Shown here piece after piece: positions 1 to 5,920 of a stretch of 17,909 nucleotides of DNA. Made by a program: the position numbers and the translations under genes. Position 1 is the stretch's first letter. Each line of letters opens with the position of its first letter. The notes under the pieces are model-generated. The model was not told where the DNA came from, ran no database searches, and saw nothing but the letters and a program-made list of their open reading frames with translations. Source of the stretch: an uncultured Gloeocapsa sp. (GTDB taxonomy: Bacteria; Cyanobacteriota; Cyanobacteriia; Cyanobacteriales; Gloeocapsaceae); contig CALGKL010000129.1 of NCBI GenBank assembly GCA_937930495.1, positions 1 through 17,909 of the forward strand. The letters run 5' to 3'.

Positions 1-311
1 TAGAAGCCTTATCCGAAGTAAGCGCTAAAACCCTCAGACCCATGAATCACGCTCTAGTTATCTCTTTACAAGATCAAAATGCCCAAGTTCGGAAAAACGC
101 TATTCGTGATTTAACCAAATTATACGAATTAATGAATCAAATTCGTCCGATCATCTACCATGCTTTAGATGATAACGACCCGGAAGTCCGAGAAGTAGCT
201 AAATGGGCTTTAAGTCAAATTAATCCTACACCCATACCCATAGACAACCCTCCCTCTAATCCCCCGGGGAAAGATCCTGAGTTTAAATCTTCTGATTCTC
301 TCAATTTATAA
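1..311 (+). CDS. HEAT-repeat protein, C-terminal end (5' partial)
   Basis: The reading frame is open from the first complete codon (base 3) to the TAA at 309-311, so this is the 3' end of a longer gene cut by the window edge; the ATG at 42 is probably internal. The visible protein shows two amphipathic helix pairs of the HEAT type (about VISLQDQNAQVRKNAIRDL and YHALDDNDPEVREVAKWAL), the second carrying the D-x-x-x-x-V-R signature. A Pro/Asn/Ser-rich tail of about 25 residues follows and is probably disordered. HEAT repeats are protein-protein interaction scaffolds; in cyanobacteria they occur in phycobilin lyase-related and many uncharacterised proteins. The specific role cannot be read from this fragment. 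The next gene starts 4 bases after the stop, so the two may be co-transcribed. Confidence 0.75.
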   Translation, partial: EALSEVSAKTLRPMNHALVISLQDQNAQVRKNAIRDLTKLYELMNQIRPIIYHALDDNDPEVREVAKWALSQINPTPIPIDNPPSNPPGKDPEFKSSDSLNL

Positions 312-315
312 ATCT

Positions 316-1392
316 ATGTTAAAGTTACTATTTCTCTCTACGCCAGTGGGTCCTCTCGGTTCGGGATTAGGCGGAGGCGTGGAATTAACCCTGTATAATT
401 TAGCAGAGGAAATGCAAAGACGAGGACACCAAGTCCGTGTGGTTGCGCCTACTGGTTCGGTACTCAATAATATTCAGATAGTAGAAATACCTGGTAATTT
501 ACAAATTCCCGCTCAAACTCAAAGTCGAGATGTTCCTATCTCTTTACCATCAGACTCGGTTTTAGCTAATATCTGGGAATACGCCCATACCGTGGCACAA
601 GAGTACGATTTATTGGTTAACTTTGCTTTTGATTGGTTACCTTTTTATCTGACGAGGTTTTTTACCACTCCTATCGCTCATTTTATCAGTATGGGTTCTC
701 TCTCGGATGCTTTAGATTTGGTCATGACTAGAGTCGCTAAGGCTAAGCAGGGAACTTTTGGGGTATATACTCGCTCACAAGCCGAAACTTTTCCTTTTGC
801 CGATGCTTGTACAATTTTGGGAAGTGCTGTTGATTTATCAGTCTATGATTTTTGTGCCCAACCAGATGATTATCTGGGGTGGGTAGGTCGGATCGCACCG
901 GAAAAGGGTTTAGAAGACGCTGTGGCTGCGGCGGTGAAAACGGGAATACCTCTCAAGATTTGGGGGAAAATTCAAGACCAACAGTATTGGGAAAAGATTA
1001 ATCAAGATTATCCCGAGGGAGCGAGGGAATATTGTGGCTTTTTACCTACTAGAGAGTTACAAGCGCAATTAAGACGTTGTCGCGCTCTCTTGATGACTCC
1101 TCGTTGGGTGGAAGCTTTTGGCAACGTGGCTATTGAAGCCTTAGCCTGTGGTGTACCTGTGATTAGTTATGCTCGCGGGGGACCAACAGAAATTATTCGC
1201 CACGGGAAAACGGGTTTTTTAGTTACCCCTGATAGCGTTGATGGTTTAGTAGAAGCAATTAATAATCTTGACCAAATAGACAGGATATCCTGTCGTCAAC
1301 AAGCAGAAACCGAATACTCTCTCCCCGCTTTAGGCGATCGCTTTGAGAAGTGGTTTAACTCACGGATCTCCCGTATTTGTGGTGATAAGTAA
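316..1392 (+). CDS. Glycosyltransferase family 4 (GT-B fold)
   Basis: This 358-aa protein has the layout of a retaining GT4 glycosyltransferase. The N-terminal Rossmann domain begins with a strand (LKLLFLSTPVGPLG) and a glycine-rich loop (GSGLGGGVE) that normally contacts the donor or acceptor. The second Rossmann domain starts at about residue 190 with GWVGRIAPEKGLEDA. It contains the E-x7-E nucleotide-sugar motif in EAFGNVAIEALACGVPV at about residues 262-278, followed by GGPTEIIRHGKTGFLV. There is no signal peptide or membrane span, so it is probably cytosolic. The acceptor cannot be read from the sequence. The N-terminal region reminds me of cyanobacterial pteridine (tetrahydrobiopterin) glucosyltransferases, but that is recall rather than proof. 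The start ATG lies 4 bases after the HEAT gene stop and has no clear Shine-Dalgarno sequence. Confidence 0.88.
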   Translation: MLKLLFLSTPVGPLGSGLGGGVELTLYNLAEEMQRRGHQVRVVAPTGSVLNNIQIVEIPGNLQIPAQTQSRDVPISLPSDSVLANIWEYAHTVAQEYDLLVNFAFDWLPFYLTRFFTTPIAHFISMGSLSDALDLVMTRVAKAKQGTFGVYTRSQAETFPFADACTILGSAVDLSVYDFCAQPDDYLGWVGRIAPEKGLEDAVAAAVKTGIPLKIWGKIQDQQYWEKINQDYPEGAREYCGFLPTRELQAQLRRCRALLMTPRWVEAFGNVAIEALACGVPVISYARGGPTEIIRHGKTGFLVTPDSVDGLVEAINNLDQIDRISCRQQAETEYSLPALGDRFEKWFNSRISRICGDK

Positions 1393-1440
1393 AACAAGAG
1401 TGGTTATAGGGAACTCCCGAACAATGTGATCTAAAATAAA

Positions 1441-1464
1441 GTTGTCTTGCGACCAAGTGACAAC
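1441..1464. promoter_or_regulatory. Inverted repeat just before the DUF433 start codon (candidate operator)
   Basis: GTTGTC (1441-1446) and GACAAC (1459-1464) are perfect inverted arms, with an inner TTG/CAA pair offset by a 2-base bulge. The second arm ends one base before the ATG at 1466. A TAAAAT box (1432-1437) lies just upstream and could be a -10 element. Antitoxins often repress their own promoter by binding such palindromes, so an operator is a reasonable reading; a hairpin acting on translation is the alternative. Confidence 0.3.
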
Positions 1465-1465
1465 A

Positions 1466-1690
1466 ATGTATAGAATTTCCGTTAATCCTCAAATTCATTT
1501 TGGGAAGCCCTGCATAGAAGGAACACGCATCACTGTGCAAAGTGTTCTTGAATTGCTCAATGAGGGACTCTCTTTCAGCTCAATTATTGAGGATTACTAC
1601 CCTGATTTACAAATTGAAGATATTCGTGCTTGTCTGCAATATGCTATCGCTTTAGTAGCGGCTGAAGACATTAAACTCGTGTCGGCTTAA
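1466..1690 (+). CDS. DUF433 family protein, antitoxin-like
   Basis: This 74-aa protein matches the DUF433 family in full: an N-terminal RISVNPQIHFGKPCIEGTRI segment (the conserved hGKPxIxGTRI signature), then VQSVLELLNEGLSFSSIIEDYY and the DIRACLQYAIAL helix typical of its small winged-helix-like fold. DUF433 proteins are usually the antitoxin partner of a DUF5615 (PIN-like) toxin encoded immediately downstream. Here only a scrap of such a toxin follows (1690-1826), so this looks like an orphan antitoxin. A TTG at 1442 would add eight residues with no family similarity; the ATG at 1466 gives the usual N-terminus, so I prefer it. If functional, it may still bind its own promoter or neutralise a related toxin elsewhere. 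Confidence 0.85.
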   Translation: MYRISVNPQIHFGKPCIEGTRITVQSVLELLNEGLSFSSIIEDYYPDLQIEDIRACLQYAIALVAAEDIKLVSA

Positions 1691-1826
1691 TGCAGTTCAC
1701 GGAGAATTAGCGCGAATTCTCAAAAATTACTCCGAAGTGGAACTATCAGGAGCATTTATCGTTGTAGAACCCGATGGTCATAGGTTTAGAAAGCCTTTCT
1801 CATCCTTAATTGACGGTGAAAACTAA
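1690..1826 (+). pseudogene. Remnant of a DUF5615 (PIN-like) toxin gene
   Basis: Directly after the DUF433 stop, the frame beginning at 1689 reads NAVHGELARIL, KNYSEVELSGAFIVVEPDG and HRFRK, ending at TAA 1824-1826. The LxGAFxVVEP-x-x-x-R-x-R pattern is what I know as the C-terminal end of DUF5615 toxins, the usual partner of DUF433. No start codon precedes it in that frame. The ATG at 1690, overlapping the antitoxin stop, opens MQF as such toxins often do but hits TAG at 1708 after six codons. Roughly two thirds of the toxin (normally around 110-120 aa), including the N-terminal acidic active-site region, is therefore missing. The last 41 bases overlap the 3' end of uvrC on the other strand. 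The family assignment rests on recall of the pattern. Confidence 0.6.
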
Positions 1827-3450
1827 GGGCAAAACGATGGGCTTCATCCCGGAGACGACATAACAACTGTACCCCAGGTTGAGAAGGATGGGTAGGTAGG
1901 GGATGAGATTCACCCCAGAGGAAGATTTCTTCTTTCTGTTTAGCTAAACTAATTACGGTTAATTCTGAAGCGAGATTGATTTCTGTGAGTACTTTCATCA
2001 CCGCGGAAAGTTGACCTTTCCCTCCATCGATCATAATTAAATCGGGTAATTCCTCGGTTTGACCATGACGAAAACGACGTCGGATAACCTCTGCTAAACT
2101 AGCGAAGTCATCGGAGTGACCGATTTTGACTTCCGGATTTTTGATTTTATAGTGACGATAATGTTGTTTAGCTGGTACTCCAGCGATAAAAACTACTTGG
2201 GATCCCACCGCGTTTGTCCCCTGAAGATGAGAGATATCATAACCTTCGATCCGGTGGGGAAGTTGAGGTAGATGGAGAATTTGGGCTAAATCTGCTAAAG
2301 CTCGTTGATTTTCGGCTCTTTTTTGCTGAATTTGGTTCAGTTCCTGGTCAGCGTTTTTAGCCACTAGAGCGACTAATTCTGCTTTAGTTTGACGCAAAGG
2401 AACGGTGATGGTAACTTTCTGACCTTTGCGTTGGGTTAACCAACTAGAGAGGATCTCTGCTTCAGGGAGGGGATATTGGCTTAAAATTTCCTTGGGAATT
2501 TCACCCTCTTCCACCTGGAGATAATGTTCTTCTAAGACTCGTTGTAAAATCGTCCCAGGATGAGCTTGAACATCACTGGTAAAGAAACCTAAACGGTTGA
2601 CTAGATGTCCTCCCCGGATTTGAAACAGTTGTACACAACATTGCTTTGAATCTGCAGCCAGGGCGATCGCGTCTCTAGAAATCCGTTCATCGGGTAGGGA
2701 GACTTTCTGGGTCGCAAATAGACTATTTAATCCCTGGATCTGGTCGCGCAATCGTGCTGCTTGCTCGAATTTTAACTCAAGAGCGGCTTGTTCCATTTGC
2801 CTTTGGAGGATTTTGTTTAACTCTGTTGTTCTTCCTTGAAAGACCATAGCTACTTTTTCTAGAGTTTGACGATATTCCTCCCTAGTAATCAATTGTTGAC
2901 ATACCCCTGGACAACGTCCTAGGTCGTAATTGAGACAGGGACGGTCTTTAAATAGAGGTCGAGGACGCTGACGTAAGGGAAAGAGTCTTTTGACTAGTTC
3001 TAGGGTTTGACGTAATTGTTTAACGTCGACAAAGGGTCCATAGTAACGATCTTGGTTGTGCTTGACTTGACGCTTACGGGTAATAAAAATACGAGGATAA
3101 GCTTCGGACCAAGTAATACAAAGATAGGGATAGCTTTTATCGTCCTTGAGTAAAACGTTGTAGGGGGGTTGATGTCGTTTAATCAGATTGGCTTCTAAAG
3201 CTAAGGCTTCCGCTTCGCTATCGGTGATGATATACTCAAGATCCGCTACCAGATTGACCATCACAGCGATACGTTGGGTCAGGTTTTGACTCTCTTGAAA
3301 GTAGGAACGCACCCGGGAGCGCAGTTGTTTGGATTTACCGATGTAGAGAATATCCCCATTTTCGGCTTTCATCAGATATACTCCCGGATTGGTAGGGAGA
3401 TTCTGCAGTATGGCTGCTAATTTATCTGGCTGTTGTTTTAACTTGATCAT
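1786..3450 (-). CDS. uvrC: Excinuclease ABC subunit C, lacking the C-terminal HhH domain
   Basis: UvrC makes the two incisions around a DNA lesion in nucleotide excision repair with UvrA and UvrB. The 554-aa protein shows a GIY-YIG nuclease domain (GVYLM at 23, YIGKSK at 36-41) for the 3' cut. A cysteine cluster ([13 protein letters not shown], about 172-184) may help bind the metal cluster known in UvrC. A UVR motif follows at about 210-240. The RNase H-like domain for the 5' cut has YDISH at about 402, DGGKGQ at about 474 and [13 protein letters not shown] at about 535-547. Bacterial UvrC usually runs on for 60-70 residues as a tandem helix-hairpin-helix domain binding DNA. Here the protein ends seven residues after FHRQ, and no HhH coding appears in other frames downstream. 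The ATG at 3450 is directly preceded by AAGAGGG, which is unusually close for a Shine-Dalgarno site. Confidence 0.93.
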   Translation of the reverse strand: MIKLKQQPDKLAAILQNLPTNPGVYLMKAENGDILYIGKSKQLRSRVRSYFQESQNLTQRIAVMVNLVADLEYIITDSEAEALALEANLIKRHQPPYNVLLKDDKSYPYLCITWSEAYPRIFITRKRQVKHNQDRYYGPFVDVKQLRQTLELVKRLFPLRQRPRPLFKDRPCLNYDLGRCPGVCQQLITREEYRQTLEKVAMVFQGRTTELNKILQRQMEQAALELKFEQAARLRDQIQGLNSLFATQKVSLPDERISRDAIALAADSKQCCVQLFQIRGGHLVNRLGFFTSDVQAHPGTILQRVLEEHYLQVEEGEIPKEILSQYPLPEAEILSSWLTQRKGQKVTITVPLRQTKAELVALVAKNADQELNQIQQKRAENQRALADLAQILHLPQLPHRIEGYDISHLQGTNAVGSQVVFIAGVPAKQHYRHYKIKNPEVKIGHSDDFASLAEVIRRRFRHGQTEELPDLIMIDGGKGQLSAVMKVLTEINLASELTVISLAKQKEEIFLWGESHPLPTHPSQPGVQLLCRLRDEAHRFALSFHRQLRMRKAF

Positions 3451-3465
3451 CCCTCTTGCTATGAT
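3437..3465 (+). promoter_or_regulatory. Candidate petN promoter inside the uvrC 5' end
   Basis: TTTAAC (3437-3442) and TATGAT (3460-3465) are separated by 17 bases. The -10 matches consensus in five of six positions; the -35 is weak. Only 50 bases separate uvrC from petN, so a petN promoter must sit in or near the start of uvrC. This is a sequence guess. Confidence 0.3.
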
Positions 3466-3500
3466 AATTGATATTGTTGTTTAGCACTGATAAAGAAAAC

Positions 3501-3590
3501 ATGGATATTCTTACTTTAGGTTGGGTTGCTCTGTTAGTTTTATTTACTTGGTCCATTACGATGGTAGTCTGGGCGCGTAATGGCTTCTAG
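3501..3590 (+). CDS. petN: Cytochrome b6-f complex subunit PetN (subunit VIII)
   Basis: This 29-aa gene encodes MDILTLGWVALLVLFTWS followed by ITMVVWARNGF, almost exactly the PetN family sequence, whose usual length is 29 residues. PetN is a single-span thylakoid membrane peptide on the outer edge of the cytochrome b6-f complex, which passes electrons from plastoquinol to plastocyanin or cytochrome c6. The hydrophobic stretch covers about residues 5-23. The gene is divergent from uvrC with 50 bases between them. Another small membrane protein gene follows after 3 bases on the same strand, so they are probably co-transcribed. The ATG is preceded by AAAGAAAAC, a weak ribosome binding site at best. 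Confidence 0.96.
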   Translation: MDILTLGWVALLVLFTWSITMVVWARNGF

Positions 3591-3593
3591 GTT

Positions 3594-3743
3594 ATGGGAA
3601 CAAGTACTATTCTCAATACTCTCTTTCTCTTGGCTATTGTTCTATTAGTAGTAGTAAGTGGCGGAGTTCTCTATCTAACTACTTTAGAATGGCGCGATCG
3701 CCGTCGTCAAGAGAACGAGAAACGGAGTCAGAAAAAAAAATAG
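3594..3743 (+). CDS. Small single-span membrane protein next to petN
   Basis: This 49-aa reading frame starts 3 bases after the petN stop. Residues about 5-29 form one hydrophobic span (TILNTLFLLAIVLLVVVSGG), and the tail is strongly charged and basic (EWRDRRRQENEKRSQKKK), suggesting the C-terminus faces the cytoplasm. I do not recognise a named family, although small membrane proteins beside petN are familiar from cyanobacterial genomes. The tight spacing suggests co-transcription with petN and raises the possibility of a role at the thylakoid membrane or the b6-f complex; this is inference from position only. Its reality is supported by the clean transmembrane-plus-basic-tail design and by the terminator-like hairpin 8 bases after its stop. 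Confidence 0.75.
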   Translation: MGTSTILNTLFLLAIVLLVVVSGGVLYLTTLEWRDRRRQENEKRSQKKK

Positions 3744-3751
3744 CTATCGCG

Positions 3752-3790
3752 AGCGATCGCCAAAATTGTTCTCGAGGCGATCGCTTTTAT
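3752..3790 (+). terminator. Hairpin built from two HIP1 octamers, probable terminator
   Basis: AGCGATCGCC (3752-3761) and GGCGATCGCT (3776-3785) are perfect 10-base inverted arms with a 14-base loop, followed by TTTTATTT. The stem is strong and GC-rich, so it probably ends the petN operon transcript. Each arm contains a complete HIP1 octamer, itself a palindrome, so the strands could also pair differently. Confidence 0.6.
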
Positions 3791-3816
3791 TTGATCTTGC
3801 CAAATATCTAGACAGT

Positions 3817-3845
3817 TTGAACCGATAGATATAGACTGCTAGATA
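3817..3845 (+). promoter_or_regulatory. Candidate promoter for the transketolase-like gene
   Basis: TTGAAC (3817-3822) and TAGATA (3840-3845) are spaced by 17 bases, 64 bases before the ATG. The -35 is good and the -10 poor. The region from 3786 to 3909 holds no gene and is the only place for this gene's promoter if the preceding hairpin terminates. Confidence 0.25.
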
Positions 3846-3909
3846 AAGATTATGACTTCTACTACCAAAAGAAGCCAAACTCTATAGTAAATATCTCCAA
3901 AAACAAACC

Positions 3910-5823
3910 ATGACTGTTGCTACAGCAAGCTTTCCCCTTGATCTAGGTGCCTATCAAACCATCACCCTAGACAAGAATCAAAAAACTCTGACTCCCGAAC
4001 AAAAACAAGCCCTTCAGGCTAATATCCAACTTTGTCGCGATGCGATCGTCTTTTTCACCGCTACGGGTGCGGCTAGGGGTGTAGGTGGTCACACCGGTGG
4101 TCCCTATGACACTGTCCCAGAAGTGATGATTCTCGACGCTCTGTTTCGAAGCTATCCCGATGACTTTGTCCCCATTTTCTTTGATGAAGCAGGACACAGG
4201 GTCGCCACCCAATATCTCATGGCTACCCTCCACGGTGAATTACCCGCAGAACGTCTCTTACACTATCGTGAAGCCCACTCAGGATTACCCGGACACCCCG
4301 AACTCGGACTAACCCCTGGGGTTAAATTCAGTTCAGGACGTTTGGGACATTTATGGCCCTACGTCAATGGAGTGGCGATCGCCAACCCGGGTAAAACCGT
4401 CTTTTGTCTTGGTTCGGATGGTTCTCAACAGGAAGGAGACGACGCTGAGGCGGCACGTTTATCTGTAGCACAAAAGATTAATGTTAAGTTACTTATCGAC
4501 GCCAACGATGTCACCATCGCTGGACATCCTTCCCAATATCTCCCCGGTTACGACCTGAACAAAACCCTCTCCGGACACGGTTTAACCGTCCTCGAAGGGG
4601 ATGGGGAAGATCTCGACGGGTTATACAGTCGTATTTGTGAAGCGATCAGCACTCCCGGACCCGTAGCCGTGATTAATCATCGTCCGATGTGCGTTGGCAT
4701 CGAAGGTTTAGAAGGTTCAACCCATGGACACGACGTTATCTCCCTGAAACTAGCCCTACAATATCTAGAAAAACGTGGTTTAACCGCTGCGGTCGAATAT
4801 CTCAACAGTATTGAAAAACCGAAACAGACCTATACTTTCCTAGGCTCTGGTACCAATATGGGTTCTAACCGTAACGTCTTTGGTGATACGGTAGTCTCCA
4901 TTTTAAGCAATCTGACTGAGTCAGAGCGCAAAAATCAGGTACTCTGTGTAGATAGTGACCTAGAAGGTTCTTGTGGACTCAAACAAATTCGCGATGCTTT
5001 CCCTGAAATCTACGTCAGTGGCGGGATTATGGAAAGAGGTAACCTCTCCGCCGCAGCAGGTTTCGGCATGGCCAAGGGTAAACAGGGTATCTTCGCTACC
5101 TTTAGCGCTTTCCTGGAAATGTGTATCTCGGAAATTACCATGGCGCGGTTAAACTTCTCTAACCTGTTGTGTCACTTCTCCCACGCGGGAATTGATGATA
5201 TGGCGGATAATACCTGTCACTTTGGGATTAATAACTTCTTCGCTGATAACGGTTTAGACGATGGTTACCCCACTAGTTTATATTTCCCCGCTGACGCTAA
5301 TCAGATGAAAGCCTGTGTTAAAGCGGTTTTCTTTGACCCTGGTTTGCGCTTTATCTTCTCTACTCGTTCTAAGGTTCCCAATATCCTCAATAGCGAGGGT
5401 AATGATTTCTTTGGGGATGATTATACCTTTGTCCCGGGTAAAGACGAAGTTATTCGCGAAGGGACAGCCGGTTATATCGTTAGCTTCGGGGATGCTTTAT
5501 ATCGTTCTCTAGACGCGGTTGAACGTCTCAAACAAGAGGGTATCGATCTCGGTTTGATCAACAAACCTACTCTCAATGTGGTTGACGAAGAGATGATGGC
5601 TAAAATCGGTCAATCTCCCCTGGTTATGGTCGTGGAAGCCTTTAACCGTCGCACCGGTTTGGGTAGTCGTTTTGGCTCTTGGTTACTAGAACGTGGTTTG
5701 ACACCTAAATTCGCCTATCTCGGTACCCATAAGGAGGGTTGCGGTGGTCTTTGGGAACAATTCCCCCATCAGGGTATTGACCCGGAAGGAATCATGACTA
5801 AGGTTAAAGAGTTACTCGCTTAA
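3910..5823 (+). CDS. Transketolase-like thiamine diphosphate enzyme
   Basis: The 637-aa protein has the three-part transketolase layout. The N-terminal TPP-binding domain (about 40-270) has GAARGVGGHTGGPYDTVPE, the FFDEAGH segment and the diphosphate/metal motif GSDGSQQEGD running to DANDVTIAG (about 168-205). The pyrimidine-binding domain (about 305-480) contains VDSDLEGSCG, GIMERGNLSAAAGFGMAKG and TFSAFLEM. The C-terminal domain (about 505-637) has GYIVSFGDALYRSLDAV and a conserved end. It differs from the Calvin-cycle transketolase, whose N-terminus normally carries a GHPG-type motif, and appears to be the separate cyanobacterial paralogue often labelled simply transketolase. Its substrate is not evident. 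It is probably cytosolic and monocistronic, with a hairpin upstream and a terminator downstream. No Shine-Dalgarno sequence precedes the ATG. Confidence 0.85.
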   Translation: MTVATASFPLDLGAYQTITLDKNQKTLTPEQKQALQANIQLCRDAIVFFTATGAARGVGGHTGGPYDTVPEVMILDALFRSYPDDFVPIFFDEAGHRVATQYLMATLHGELPAERLLHYREAHSGLPGHPELGLTPGVKFSSGRLGHLWPYVNGVAIANPGKTVFCLGSDGSQQEGDDAEAARLSVAQKINVKLLIDANDVTIAGHPSQYLPGYDLNKTLSGHGLTVLEGDGEDLDGLYSRICEAISTPGPVAVINHRPMCVGIEGLEGSTHGHDVISLKLALQYLEKRGLTAAVEYLNSIEKPKQTYTFLGSGTNMGSNRNVFGDTVVSILSNLTESERKNQVLCVDSDLEGSCGLKQIRDAFPEIYVSGGIMERGNLSAAAGFGMAKGKQGIFATFSAFLEMCISEITMARLNFSNLLCHFSHAGIDDMADNTCHFGINNFFADNGLDDGYPTSLYFPADANQMKACVKAVFFDPGLRFIFSTRSKVPNILNSEGNDFFGDDYTFVPGKDEVIREGTAGYIVSFGDALYRSLDAVERLKQEGIDLGLINKPTLNVVDEEMMAKIGQSPLVMVVEAFNRRTGLGSRFGSWLLERGLTPKFAYLGTHKEGCGGLWEQFPHQGIDPEGIMTKVKELLA

Positions 5824-5834
5824 TTGCTTGATTG

Positions 5835-5856
5835 AGGGTGCCTAGGCACCCTTTTT
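5835..5856 (+). terminator. Rho-independent terminator after the transketolase-like gene
   Basis: AGGGTGCCTAGGCACCCT (5835-5852) is a perfect 18-base palindrome followed by a run of T, starting 12 bases after the stop codon. GC-rich stem plus U-tract is the textbook form and isolates this gene from glyS. Confidence 0.9.
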
Positions 5857-5920
5857 CTGTAAGAGATGTAGATGGTATGTGATAACATCAGATAATTAGC
5901 TGATACTGATCATACTACTT

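Noticed and set aside
3451..3500. A promoter for uvrC in the short gap before petN
   Set aside because: A TATCAT box exists on the minus strand but no acceptable -35 element at the right spacing, so I did not list it.
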